64,000 nt of DNA from Lomentospora prolificans (Eukaryota; Ascomycota; Sordariomycetes; Microascales; Microascaceae), in contig JARFXM010000005.1 in assembly GCA_029532625.1 (NCBI GenBank), forward strand, positions 1,550,001-1,614,000, written 5' to 3'. The notes under the pieces were generated by a model. The model made no database searches. It worked only from the letters and a program-made list of their open reading frames with translations, and was not told the origin of the DNA. Shown one piece after another: positions 9,641 through 21,768 of this stretch. Both the position numbers and the translations under genes were made by a program. The stretch's first letter is position 1, and each line of letters opens with the position of its first letter.

Positions 9641-12621
9641 TGTGGGCAAACGGGGGCTGACAAAAATGAGCTGGAAAGAGCTGGAAAGCTAATAGACACT
9701 GGGGGCAGGATTCGCAGTGAATAAAGGGGCAAAGTAAATGCTGGCGGAACCACCAGCTTGATCCAAGTTTTGTGGTGGGGTAGTCTAGAGGGTATCCTGT
9801 CAGTTCGAGGGATCGAGAGGGTAGGTGATCAATGGAATGGATGTCTCTCGACGTAGAAGTGTGCTCTCTGAGAGAAACCGCCCAATTGGCTGACGCATTG
9901 GGAAAAAGAAGGTGAGGAATCAAGTCTGCGAAATTGAACGGATGCGCAAAGTTAAATAAGTCGAGCGATCCTGGAGAGCTGAGGCGAGAAATTAGAAAGT
10001 GCTGGCTCGACTCTCCACCGACCGTGTCCAGGAAGCCCGGAATGGCGCGGTTGCCTAGTGGTACAAAGCTAAATTGCGCGGCATTATTTGGAAAGAGCTA
10101 GCTTCCAGGACGCGAGTTCACGTGGGATTCCAACAGCTGGCCAGCGGAGCGGAGCTCAGGCAGGGAGGGACCACAGACAGCGCTGGCTGGCTGTCGAACC
10201 AGGCATCAGCTTTCCTTGGCAAGAGCTAGCGACGGCTGGCTGGCTGGCTGGCTATTGTGCAGTTGGACGAGCGTTCTTAGGCAGCCACAGCTGGCCAACC
10301 TGTACCCAAAGCCAGCCAGCCAGCCAAGCGCACAGCCAGCCAGCTGGCGAATGCCCCATTGCCCGCCGAGAACGGTGAGACAAACCACAAGCAAACCCTC
10401 GGCTTCGCGGCGGCTTCAAGAGTTCGCCCAGCCCTTTTTTTTCTTCTCTTTTTCGTGTCGTTCAACCGGCGGCGGCTCCGAACGACCCAGCATCGATGCT
10501 GCTCCGATCTGATACAATTCCCGTGGGCCAATTGTCAGCCCATGTGGAGAAGCTCCTGCGCTAGCGACGCCGGTTCAACCCGAATGAAGAGTCCTCTTCG
10601 CTTAGCTGTTATGCGCCGTCTGCCAGGCATCGTGTCTCAGGTTCGACGGCTTCGGCTGGTTTGCTAGATTTTTAGCGCGTACAGAAAGGCACACACCTTA
10701 TTGTATTGAATCGCTGCGCTGTTGTTTAGGCTTCCGATCCTCGTGGTGATGCGGAGGTTAAGCTGGCGAGCCCAATTTCACCCCTCCGTTGTAACCGAAG
10801 CCATGATTGGGATAACAACCCCTCCTGAGAAAAGAGGACGTGTCTTTTGACGCCGGACCACAGCGCAATACTCTTAATTATATGTTATTGTTTCCGGTAT
10901 ATAGTTTGGAATATATTCTTGCAGAGATCCTGCCCTGCCAGAACACAAGCTGTGATCCGCTCAATTGATGATATTTTTCGCCCTCTTGGTTCCGTTCGCC
11001 TGGCTATCAAGTCTATTGATCCACTGTTAGTCGTCAGTGGTAGACTTACGGTCAGTCTCGGATCGACTCGCCAGCCAGCCGTGCAACTGATGAGGCTGAT
11101 CGAGTGCATGCTTGTACTCGTGGGGTGACGATCCATGGATGAAACACCCAGACATAATGAGTAGGGTGTTGTCTTGGGTGAGGCTTGTCGGGGGCGATGG
11201 GGAGCAGTCAGCCAAACGGCGCTGTGGGGAGGGTGGAGGGTTACATCCATGGAAGCCAGCCTTCGCTGCGGGGAAGGTTGTAGAGGCCTTGGCCAGCCAG
11301 CTGGCCCTGGAAGAAGCCACTAATATAATACATGCTTGCCAGGCAGAGCCGAAGACGCCGCCCGACATCAAAAGGGTATCAAAGCACATTTTGTTCCTTC
11401 CGTTATCTTGCGATGGACCAATGACCAAGTCAGCACCGATAGCCCATCCGCAGCACACAGTGATCCTCGCGCCCCTGTATGCTGGATGTTTGTCGATCGA
11501 TCAAAGAAGGAAGTTCAATAGAATTTACCTGATGTTGGTACCCCTGTAACCATTTGGGTACAGCGACTCCAAGCTTCTTATTAATATCCCTCCCAAGGGC
11601 CAATCGAATAACGTCCCCAAGAGGCCACAGCCTCGCATTTGCAAGGGCTTACGCAGAGTCGTGTCGCTATCATGGAAAAGTCCACTGTGTGGAAGGGCGC
11701 GAGGAGAGATCGACCAAGCCTGCCTAGCCCCTACTCAGAATATTCCGCGATACAGAGCCAAAGCTGTTGTTGTTCAGTCTGCGTCTGGAACAGCCTGTAG
11801 AACCATAACCACGGGAGGTCTTCGCCCCATTCGCTGAGCTAAACAGATGAGGCTGGCAAGCAGATGGCCTTGTTCTCTAGCATAAGCGAGGAAGCGACAT
11901 TTAGTTAATTTTAGCCACTTTTAAGTGTTAAGCTGTTTCGTCCCCTTATGGACCTTGGCGGAACAGAGGTGTCCGAACACAGAACTCACCAGCCTCGCTC
12001 TTCTTCTTCCTCTCCCTCTTCCTACACGCGTGCGCCTTTTCATTTTCAAGCCGCAGGGATAGTTGGAAAAATACTGGGTTGTCCTGCCCATCTCTTTGTT
12101 CCCCAATTGACTCGACCTTTTTAGCTCACCGGCTGGTGATGCTATATGGGTCAGAAGGAAGGGACATAGGCGAGCTGCCAAATCCTTCACATCCTTCGCT
12201 TCAGGCGGGCCGATGGAGCACATTTGTATCGAATCAAGTTTGGTCTAGCCAGCTGTCGGCTGTCGGCCGTTGGAACGCCACGACTTGCCAATAACTGAAA
12301 ATGCTCCCCAAAGTCCGACATTCCCAGATCGGCGCCGGATATAACACGCGCCGTTTTGGCGAGGGTGGAGTTGGAACATTATTAAACAGTAGATTTACCA
12401 CTTCTGATATTTGTCGGTTATACTTGGAGGATTGGTAATTTTGGGATTCGTCGCCGCCAGGCGATGATGTTGCTTTTTAGTCCTAAAACAGCAAATATAA
12501 AGCTTGAGTCAAAGGCCAGAACGTCCGCTATTATTATGAAAGATCGTCTCGCTCCCAATCGATAGGATCCCGACCCAGAACGCCATTCTGGAAACGGTCC
12601 TCCCATCTCACTTTTATCACC
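9641..12621. other. 3-kb gene-poor region with GGCT repeats
   Basis: No supported protein gene. It contains a tRNA-like fragment (about 10038-10130), a GGCT-repeat inverted pair (10234-10328), and a few long frames that begin with TTG or lack codon character (for example 11112-11549). The PARP promoter lies at its start. The rest shows nothing I can name. Confidence 0.5.
10234..10328. repeat. (GGCT)n inverted repeat, possible hairpin
   Basis: Five uninterrupted GGCT units at 10234-10253 face their reverse complement (AGCC repeats) at about 10310-10328, separated by some 56 bases. Further AGCC units continue to about 10345. The two arms could pair over about 18 bases. Shorter GGCT/AGCC clusters recur in other intergenic stretches (about 11290, 14690, 21355-21395, 52340 and 52610), so this is a dispersed simple motif rather than one element. 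Confidence 0.6.
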
Positions 12622-13830
12622 ATGGCCCCCAACATACTCATGACAGCGCCATGCGTCTCTCGCGCCTCTTTGACCGATGGTGATGCGATTCAGCGGATAG
12701 TCCTAGACGGAAAGAGTAGATACTGCCCACATCGCTCCCTTTTCCTTTCTCGGCGCAACTAACGCCTGAATCAAGTCGATAGTGTTATCCACGTAGCTGA
12801 TGCGATGGATTACTCTCTGGAAAGCCCATTATTGGATGCCCTAAAAGTTTGGAAGAGTGAAACCGGACACCCAGTCCATTTCAACCATGTTCGTGCGCTC
12901 CACCGTGACCGACCTCGCAACTTGGGAGATCTAATCTTGATTTAGACTTCTGATGCCACTGCCTTCGTCGATAAGTCTGGCTGGACTCACGGGCCGGTTA
13001 AGGACACCGACGATATCATGGAGCTTCAGTAACAGACACCTGCACCTTACCCAGCTCGCCTGGCAAGCTACGGCTTCTTGTCTGAATGGTGCGACCTTGC
13101 TAACAGCACCCATACTGATATGGCTATCCACCAAACAGCTGATGGGTACGGAATTAATGCATATACAGTGGTCGTATCTTTAGTCTGTAAGTTGAGTGTA
13201 CGCTGTACCCTGGCTTATCAAAACACATGTTATTGATGATACTTGGGTTAGATGGAAAGGGAACAGGAACCGGAAACCAGACGTCTGTGCAAGTCCCTAC
13301 CTTGATTCGCGCTGCTATAGCCGCCAAGAAAGTGTACTTATTCGAACAAGACTCGGTAAATCCCCTCTCGAGTTCGTAATTCTCTTTAAGTCCACTGACA
13401 TGTGATATCTTAGGGAATGCCAGCAGTCCACGCTACGGACATGGCAGAGCACTACGCACTGCTCGTCAAAACCATCATACAGAATAAGGGGTAGAGATGA
13501 CTACTATTTCGGCAACAGCCACAGCCTTAAGTGGCATAGTGTTATCGCAGCGTTGGCTCAAGAGTTGCACATGCTTAGCTCAGTAACCAGCCCTAACCCG
13601 GCGGTGTAGCCGGGTGACGAAGCCATTGCGAAAGCCATTAGACGGTTTCTACCATATGCGGATCTCTTATGGAATTCTACGTAAGAATTGTCCCCTGCCT
13701 ACTTAGTTGAGAGGTTATTAGGATGCTAATTGACAGCAAAAGCGCTGTTATGACTGCGGAAAGATCTCGGGATTTAGGATGGCCTGATTGGGATTATTCG
13801 CGACTTATTCAATCTTTCTTTGGGCGATGA
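12622..13830 (+). pseudogene. NAD-dependent epimerase/NmrA-like gene, decayed
   Basis: Spliced in silico with five plausible GT-AG introns (12716-12775, 12889-12945, 13187-13251, 13356-13413, 13681-13736), the frame follows the extended SDR / NAD-dependent epimerase family: MAPNILMT start, DSVIHVADAMD, HPVHFNHTSDATAF, VYGKGTGTGNQTSVQVPTLI, VHATDMAEHYALLV, DDYYFGNSHSLKW, and a C-terminal AERSRDLGW. Defects: the Rossmann GxxGxxG segment expected right after NILMT is missing; TAA at 13030-13032; a frameshift at the GGGG run near 13492; TAG at 13607-13609. Splice sites and most of the frame survive, so the loss looks recent. It was probably a cytosolic oxidoreductase or epimerase of unknown substrate. 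Confidence 0.75.
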
Positions 13831-16188
13831 GATTCAGGAGGCTCGCCAGAGTACCTGTCAACCTATTTTTGCCGTGGATTTGGAACGTATCATACAGAGA
13901 CAAAACACAGGCGTGAATACATTATTCACATGCTTTTGAAGAGCGAGGTGAAAGTAAATTCGTATTAATTCCTCACCGTCCACTGAACCATCCAGGTCCG
14001 GCGCTATATCAGGCCTTGCCACTCGTAACTCAGGTACTATTACTTCTTCCATGCCTAAGCGTCGACTGCTCGCAGCCCCCCACGTTATCCCAAGCGAAGG
14101 GTAGTCTTACCGATTTAGTGCACATCTATGCGTGTGTCGTGTTGGTTCCAACGTCAGTTGGGACACACCACATCAACTTTAACGACGACCACGTGAAGAA
14201 ACCATCCGACAGCCATGGCTAACGACCAGTGTGAGCAAAACTCACCCCTGACGGGATGGTAAAAGAAGGTGCTTTGATTGATCCATGATAATTCCCTCAG
14301 TATGCATTTGATACAAGCCACTCTTGCTCTCGCGCCAGGACGTCACTTATGTAGATGTGGCAGTTGCCGCCGCCAAATGCTGAGCTTTCAATAAAACACC
14401 AGTAAGTCCATCATGGTTTTTGCTCCATCGGCCAGCATGTGCAGCGCCAACACCGCTGGGTAACACACCACTTAGCCTGGATTTGCCCATTGTCTTCCTT
14501 TTGTGGATAACCCGACAGTGATATTTCGAGATTTTGTGGTTTAAGTCTGGCGGTGCACTTACGACGAAGGTGTGTGTCATGCGCTACCTTGAATTCGCAT
14601 CACATCAAAAACCTATTGTGCCGCTCGGCGTTCGGATGGATTGGTGAAGCAAAGTTAATGCATAACAACTGATAGATCTCTGGCCGTTCGCTGGCCTGGC
14701 TGGCGGTTGCGCAAATCACATGGGCGGGGGGCGCGCATGAAGATCTAGCGAGGAATCTTAAGACAAAACGCGGCAGTATTAACAAAGTGTAATAAGCAGA
14801 AGAAATAAGACTGGCGCGGGTAGGTTCTGTAAGTGCATGATATTCTTAGTTGAATATATTGCAAGCTGCTTCTACCGTCTGGGCATTCCGCTTTGCACTC
14901 CCTAGACGGGCTATGAACAGCTGGAGACCCACAGATTACTCCACCCACGGCGCCTCCTCGGATTAGTATCAATGAGCTCTGTGGATGCGTGCTCAGTTGG
15001 AGTAATTCAGTTGGCCGCCCGCACGCTTCCAGAGGCACAACTATTTGGTTACGGCCTCGCCGCGATCGAGAATTCAATTGAGCGAGCTACAATGCAGGAA
15101 AACTTACGCCATGATTGACGCCGTCCAGGTTGGTATTCAAAGAGCTCTGACGCAAAGGGCCCATTGATCGACGGTGACAAGACGGAATACATAGGCGGAA
15201 ATTCATCGCTCGCTACCGAAATGGACGGCTCTTGACCATCCAATCGTGGCGGCATGACCTGTGGCGAACGCCCTTCCAGGTTGGCATGAATTGAACTGTC
15301 ACCGGAAACCAATCAATTGGGGCAAATGCTTATTTTTTCAGGCACCAGACGCTGGCCCTCAGTACACTCAATATATTCGCACCTGCACCGAACAGGCTTC
15401 CAATCCCTGGAAACGCATTATTTCCTGTCGCTCTCAATCTTTTTAAATTGACCATACACTGCCACTATCCATACTACCGCCAGCGGCTCGGTAGCCCGCC
15501 GGCCCTCCTAAGATCCCTACCAATGTCGGGCTCGGGAGCCATTGTCCATCCACCAGTGATGCCATCGCTCCCCCATTTAACCTGTTGCTCGTCTTAATAG
15601 CCGTTAATATGTATCCACTTACATACCAACCCCCCGATCCACACGTGGATTCCCCTTAATGTACGGTTCGGAATCGGCCTCCGATAGGCATTTTTGGTCT
15701 TTGTGCGAATTGAGAAAAGTCCTTCGTCGCCGGACCGCGCCAACCCAACCCTTCACCCCGGATCCGCCATTGTGGCCATCTAACGTCGCCCCCCGAGCCA
15801 TGGCGCCATTGCATTTCCAAGCATGCGTTGGCGGGTCAAGAGATGAAGCCTTCATTTATGTGAAGCCATGTAATTCGGTGCCCGTAGTAACCTCATTCGG
15901 ATTCCCTCCTGGCCGGGCCTGCGCCAGCATAGCACATCATTGCATGGGAATCCTCCAAGCAACTTGGCGATGACCCAAGGTGCATAAATAGGAGCCGTCC
16001 TCTCCCCTTGATCATTGGTTTCCTGGAGCAAGCCCAAGCACAACGCTCAGTGTTCACATAAGCCTCAAGCTCCTTCACTTCCAAGGTCGCTTCGCCTGCT
16101 TCTGCTTCGAATCTTTGTAAATTCATTTTTGTGTTGTCATTTGCTCCCTCCTGAACACCATTAGGTATCTTCCAAACCCACCGTCAAA
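13831..16188. other. Gene-poor region before the GH6 gene
   Basis: No intact gene. A minus-strand ATG frame at 14347-14580 (77 codons) opens with a potential 5' splice site after six codons but has no recognised domain. Other frames are short. The last 200 bases are the promoter and leader of the GH6 gene. Confidence 0.45.
15983..15991 (+). promoter_or_regulatory. TATA-like box of the GH6 gene
   Basis: CATAAATAG lies about 200 bases before the ATG at 16189, followed by a pyrimidine-rich leader. Position and sequence fit a fungal core promoter, but this is by eye only. Confidence 0.35.
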
Positions 16189-17758
16189 ATGCGTGTAGCC
16201 ACCGTCCTCGCCGCACTCTCCGCGGTTAGCTTTGTCGCTGCCGCCCCCGGCCTCGCCAGCAGGCAAGACGATGCCCCTGCCGTTCCTGAGGAGCCCGAAG
16301 CTCCCGAGGCCCCTGAAGTTCCCGAGGTTCCGGAGACCCCCGAAGAGCCCGAGGAGCCGGCGGAGCCCCCTCTGGTTGCCCCGCCTAAGACTCCCTCTCC
16401 TTTCGAGGGCAAGAGGCTCTTTGCCAACCCCGAGTGGGCCAAGAAACTTGACCAGACCTACGATGCGTTTGAGGCGGCCGGCGACTCGGAGAACGCAGCC
16501 AGGGTCCGCACAATCCAGGATATTGGCACCTTCGTCTGGGTTTCCAACATTGCAAGCCTTAAGAACATCGATAGCGCTATCAAGTCTGCTCGCGCTGTGA
16601 AGGAGGAGACTGGGGATGAGATGATTGTCGGTCTCGGTAAGTAGAAACTTACACGGCCAAAACTAGAGTGGTCTCGTGCTAATACGCCTATGTCCAGTTT
16701 TGTACAACCTTCCTGATAGGGACTGCTCGGCCGGAGAGTCGGCCGGAGAGCTTAAGAGCGAAGAGAATGGCCTTGAGAGGTATAAGGAGGAGTATATCAA
16801 GCCATACGCCGAGAAAGTGGGAGCCGCAGATGACCTGACTTTCGCCATCGTGCTGGAGCCTGATTCGCTCGCCAACGCGATCACTAATACTGGAATTCCC
16901 TTCTGCGAGCAAGCTGTTCCTGTTTACGAAGAGGGAATTGCCCACGCCATCTCTCAGCTCCAGTTTGACCATGTCCATCTTTACATCGACGCCGCGCATG
17001 GCGGATGGCTTGGCTGGGATGACAACCTTGAACCTTGTGAGTCGCACCTCCCGAGAGGGATTAGAGACCTATGCCATGGACTTGCGTTACTAATTTTGCC
17101 CCGTAACAGCCGCTAAGGAGTTCGCCAAAGTTGTGAGGCTCGCTGGTGAAGGCAAGCAGCGGATCCGAGGCTTCGCGACCAACGTCTCCAACTACAACCC
17201 CTTCAACGCCACTGTTCGCGAGAATTACACTGAATATTCGAACTCTTGGGATGAGAACCATTACACCCAGTCGCTTGCCCCGTTCCTTGAAGCCGAAGGT
17301 CTCCCCTCCAACTTCATTGTTGACCAGGGCCGCGTTCACCTCCCCGGGGCTCGCGAGGAGTAAGTCGTTCCCCTCTTCAATCTTCTGAATAAACTACTGA
17401 AACCTTTGCAAAGATGGGGCGAATGGTGCAATGTAGGCCCTGCAGGCTTTGGAGGCGCTCCTGGCTCGTCTACGTTTAACAATAGTGTAAGTTTTTATCC
17501 TAAACGCTCAGCACTTCATACAGGCCCTAACATGATGATTCTTAGTACGTCGACTCGCTAGTCTGGATCAAGCCTGGAGGTGAATCTGATGGCGAGTGTG
17601 GAATGGAGGGTGCTCCTCGTGCCGGAGCCTGGTTCGACGAGTACGTTCAGATGCTCGTCGAAAATGCCAACCCGGAGCTTTTTGGTGAAAGCCCGGAGGT
17701 TCCTCAAGAGGAGGCTCCCGAGGAGGAAGCCCCCGAGGAGGACGGCGGTGAGGAATAA
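16189..17758 (+). CDS. Secreted GH6 glycoside hydrolase, probably endoglucanase type
   Basis: Hydrolyses beta-1,4-glucan by inversion, outside the cell. Five exons: 16189-16636, 16698-17036, 17110-17359, 17414-17486 and 17546-17758, giving 440 aa with all phases closing. Signal peptide MRVATVLAALSAVSFVAAAP, then a Pro-Glu-rich segment (about 28-65), then the GH6 core. Seen motifs: YNLPDRDCSAGES (catalytic-region Asp and first Cys), VLEPDSLAN (proton-donor Asp), YIDAAHGGWLGW, GFATNVSNYNPF, FIVDQGR, EWCNVGPAGFG, VWIKPGGESDG, GAWFDEY. No CBM1 and no Ser/Thr linker. The C-terminus is a second acidic Pro-Glu repeat (EEAPEEEAPEED). The loop after KPGGESDG is much shorter than in cellobiohydrolase II, which opens the tunnel and suggests an endoglucanase; that part is inference. 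Confidence 0.93.
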
Positions 17759-18564
17759 GTGACGGGCTTACTGGGACGATTGTATGAGGCTTGCGATACC
17801 CGGATACATGGACAGTGTAAAGACAATTTCTAGTATATACATTCAGTTCTAATCGGCAATTTTTGATGCTGCATGTTGTTGGTTATTGGAGTTATAATAT
17901 GTAAATATCTGAGAAGACACGCTCCGAGAAATCTACAGGATCATCCAGGTATGTGCTCCTCCCTCAAAAGAACTTGCGGTCTCGTTTTTCCTTGTCTCGT
18001 CCCCAAAGGCACTGAAGGTCTCCGACCAGGGCTGTATCTTGGAGAACAAGTCCGGTCGGCTTGGAAATAATGTTGTGCGCCTTCCCGCCCGCACCCGACT
18101 CGGAACCAACGGCCCGCCATTCTATCTCCAACTAATTACAGTGGTAGGTACGTGAACTCCGGGGTGAATGTCAAGCTCGAAAGGACAAGGTATTTTTGGA
18201 CAGAGAATACTATAAATTGTAATATCCGTTCGGAAGAACAAGTCCCTCCAGTGGGTATGGTCGTCCGGACGAAGCCTCCCATCGATAATAATGGATTCGC
18301 GCGTGGTGGGTCAGCGTCAGCGAGGAAAGGCACTCCAAAAAGCCTTCAAAGGAATGTTACGAGTCTATGATTGGAAACCGAGGTAAATATTTAAGTCATA
18401 CATAAAGCAAGCCTGAGTGGATATAGTTGAGTTCCCTGTCCGGATCTATCATGTCATCTTTAAACAACCAATCATAAAGTATAATACGCGTCTCTATAGA
18501 GCCAACTTGACCAATGCAACAAATAGCTGTCACTTAAACGCCACGCTGTACAAAGCGAAAGATT
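17759..18564. other. Convergent intergenic region
   Basis: 3' side of both the GH6 gene (+) and the RS-like gene (-). Only short frames; nothing recognised. Confidence 0.5.
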
Positions 18565-19542
18565 CTACCTCCTCTTACCCTTCTTATTACCCTGAATACC
18601 GTCAGCCAGGGCAGCACCGATAGCAGCAGTAGCGACCTTGGTTCCCTTGGGACCCACCCAGGGCCCTGGGTCCCGACGAGCCTTGAAGGCGGCAGCAGCG
18701 CCGGCCTGAAGGGCAGCGGCGGCGATAGATTGCCATGGGAGGTCAAAAGCTGCCGATTTTGCTCGTGGTTTATTCATTCCCGCGCCGGTGGGCGCCCGGT
18801 TTGTAGGCCTTGACTTTCGTGGTTCCTCGTATCTAGCTCTCGGTTCGGATCTTGGCTTCCGATCGCGGTCGCGGGATCCGCCGCGCCGATAACGGGGATC
18901 GTCTCTATCATCCCTGTGCGGGTCGACCGAGCGTGTTCGGCGGGAATAAGGATCTTCTCTGTTGTCGTACTTGTCCCTACGCTTGGTTTCAGCGGGCGAT
19001 CGCGGACGTCGCTGGCGGTCGGGCTTGTCCGCCCTGCGGTCCTTTTCCTTCCGGGGGTCGCCGGAATAACGGTCAGAGTAAGGGTTATCCCGTTCGTATT
19101 CGCGGGGGACGCTCTTCGCCTTGCGTCTCGGGCGCGGTGCCTCGTCGACGCTATCGAAACTTCGCCTCTCTGGGCTACGATCATCCCTCACGGCCCTGTC
19201 ATCTCTATCGCGCCTTGACTTCCGACGCCGGTCACTGTCGGGGCTTCTCGGATCGTCGGATTTTCGATTCGGCCGCTCTTGTGGTTCAGGCATGCGGGGA
19301 TAGCTCCAAGCTTGCTGAGAGTTCGAAGTGGGGTGGTACCGCGGTGGCGAAGCTGGGCCTGACGGGCGGCCTCTTCGCGGCGGCTGTCGGTCATCATAGT
19401 TTGGCGGGGAACGCCGCCTAGGTTCAGGGGAGGGACTGCGCCCTGAGGGGTATTCGTAGGGCCCATCACTAGAAAAGCGCGGGGATCTGGGTTCTGTTGG
19501 TCTGCCTCTGGGAGGCTCTTTGCGGCGACCGAAAAGTGGCAT
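18565..19542 (-). CDS. Basic RS-like protein with conserved Ala/Gly C-terminal segment
   Basis: Single exon, 325 aa from the ATG at 19542 (MPLFGRRKEPP). Residues 1 to about 250 are almost wholly Arg, Asp, Ser, Pro and Glu, with RS/RD-type dipeptides and short basic clusters, so this part is likely disordered and nuclear or RNA-associated in style. The last 65 residues are different: PWQSIAAAALQAGAAAAFKARRDPGPWVGPKGTKVATAAIGAALADGI, written here only to show the WQ...AGA..AF.aR..PGPW.G.KG pattern. That pattern recurs as a C-terminal glycine-zipper-like module in many fungal hypothetical proteins (my recollection). No enzymatic motif. Function unknown. The gene is divergent from the ALDH gene across a 2.2-kb gap. 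Confidence 0.75.
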   Translation of the reverse strand: MPLFGRRKEPPRGRPTEPRSPRFSSDGPYEYPSGRSPSPEPRRRSPPNYDDRQPPRRGRPSGPASPPRYHPTSNSQQAWSYPRMPEPQERPNRKSDDPRSPDSDRRRKSRRDRDDRAVRDDRSPERRSFDSVDEAPRPRRKAKSVPREYERDNPYSDRYSGDPRKEKDRRADKPDRQRRPRSPAETKRRDKYDNREDPYSRRTRSVDPHRDDRDDPRYRRGGSRDRDRKPRSEPRARYEEPRKSRPTNRAPTGAGMNKPRAKSAAFDLPWQSIAAAALQAGAAAAFKARRDPGPWVGPKGTKVATAAIGAALADGIQGNKKGKRR

Positions 19543-21768
19543 CACACAAGTGGGACCTCAATAATACGGTGATGCAATCAAAAAGGAGTGTCGAAAAGGA
19601 AATAATGAAACGAAACGCACGCGAGACTTGTTGCCGTCGTGGTATGATGATTTTATAGTGGCTGAAGAAGGAAAGGGAAAAAGAGAATGGGCTTGTTTCC
19701 AGAGACTTGGTCAGCCTAATATTTCAGTTCTGTCCCTTGGCAGATCCAGGCGGGAGGGCGCCAATGTGATGGAGCAAGACATCACTGCACAGCCAGCAAT
19801 AATCAAGTGTGACTACCGCATTCGTCACTCGTGCAGCAACAAACGTCTCATTGGACAGGTTTGTTGGGCTGCACATGATTGTGGCAACACGCGGGGAAAA
19901 AAACAGGTCACGTCGCTCCCACAACGCCAATCCGCGTCCCGCCTTGGCATTCAGCTGGTTGCCTGTCAGATCTAGGCTCAGGCCATGCGATGCCGTCACC
20001 GCTCCACTTGATTCAACCGGGGTCACCAATCTTTTATCAGCGGGGTCCGAGTGTCGCTGTTGGCAGTTGCGAATTGGTCTAGTTGATTCTCTTTTGGTAT
20101 TCACGATGTCAAGGCCACTGCTAGCACTCGGAGCTGAGAGGTCCGGCGCGCAGATCTCGACCTCGAAAGAACGACCCATCTGCCCTCTGCATCTCGTCGG
20201 GTATGCCGACGAATGACAGCAGCCATGCTCACGCCCCCACTGGACCAGCGACCCGGAGAATTGTCGCTCGTGAATGAGACGACCCCTCAGATCCCTTTCA
20301 TGCAATCCGACATCATCGCTCCCGAATCCTGCGGGTAGTATCCGGGAACTTCCTTGAGTTTCTTCTGACTGCAGCAGCCGGACTCCTAGTTGGGAGTAGC
20401 GATGCCAGGGGCCGCTCGTCATGCCCAAACTATTCTCCTGAAATATGAAATTGTCCTAATGTACGCAATTTAAACCAGTTCATTTCGCAAGACGTTTCCA
20501 GGATGGGAAACCTATATATGAGGAGAAACTATCGCAAACGCGTACAGCTCCCACTCGCTCCCGGTTATTGGTAGCCCCTCGGGTTTTCGGTAAACTGAAG
20601 CGCACTCTCACGATTCGCCTAAACAGGCTACCGAGAAGGATACACCCAGGGAGATCGAGCCATAGCCTCTCTGTACGTCATTCGGGAACTGGTGAACAAC
20701 TCCAAATTGACACCAAAGACGAGACGTACTAGGAAACTACCTACATCCGTACCAGCCATCACACTTCCGCCGAGCGCTTTCCTTGGCATACTATAGCTCC
20801 CCCAGCTGAGCCTGCATGCTGTGATGGTTGATATAGACTGAGAACACCGAAACGAGCGCATGTATATTCCGAATGCTGGCGAAATGGTAGCGCTTTATTC
20901 CCATTTCAGTGAACATATTACAGGCAACAGACAGACGACTAACTATTTAATTCAGTCGTTTGGCGACATGAAAGCACTACATTTAGCATTGAATCAGTAA
21001 AAGGGGTAAGAATCATTCTAACGAAAACATGTAAACGAGATTTAAAGTGCCGAGGCTAGCCTTATGCTTCTGTAAGAAACTATGCTTCAGGGGACAGATG
21101 CACAAGGAAATGCTTAAGATGTTACCAAAGTAGAAGCTACGCTGTGAGAGCTTGGAGGCAAAGACCCCCGCGCTATGGAGTTTAAAGGCACCAGACCTCG
21201 AAAACACGTACCCGCCTCCATCACCAGCTCCGCCTCGTGTCTCGCAAATTGGGTTTGCTTAGCCCACAGCATCATTCTTTTAGGTCAGCAGGTTCCACAA
21301 TTGACAGTATCTTTGTGGTCGATATTCTGTGGCTGAGCCTGCTACATCGCTTAGCTGGTTCTTGGCTGGCTCTTCCCTACGCTGGCTGGCTGGCTGCGTT
21401 TCCCTTTGGAACCCTTTCCGACCAACATTGCCCCGCACACTCCGAAAGTGTCAACTGCGGGGACGAAACCTACACGTCCATGCTGGCCATCGTCTTAGTT
21501 TTGCACTGGGACACCTACTCCTCAGCCGTCCCCGCACAGCCAGCACTTGCAGGCTATCCAGCCGATAACGCTAAACCGTCATCGGATTTGGCAGATCAAT
21601 CGATCAATGTTATCAGCCCATATTCTCGCAATCAATTCCCCCGTCATTCCCGGTTGCATCGAGTAGTGGCTTCCCGCCTAATCTCAACGCTCAAAGAAAT
21701 CGATTGCCCGAAGCCATTTTCTACCACCCCGGCGTACTGTCCCGAGATCAAAGGTTAGGCCTGTCACA
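19543..21768. other. 2.2-kb divergent intergenic region
   Basis: Lies between the RS-like gene (-) and ALDH (+). A minus-strand ATG frame of 232 codons (19724-20422) is open but has no recognisable domain and no codon or composition character of a real gene. A GGCT cluster sits at 21355-21395. The ALDH promoter is presumably in the last several hundred bases. Confidence 0.45.

Noticed and set aside
11112..11549. 145-codon plus-strand frame
   Set aside because: The start is TTG; the frame lies in GGCT-repeat-containing DNA and has no domain.
19724..20422. 232-codon minus-strand ATG frame
   Set aside because: No domain, odd composition rich in Ser, Arg and Gly like random GC-rich DNA, and no promoter features; left as intergenic.
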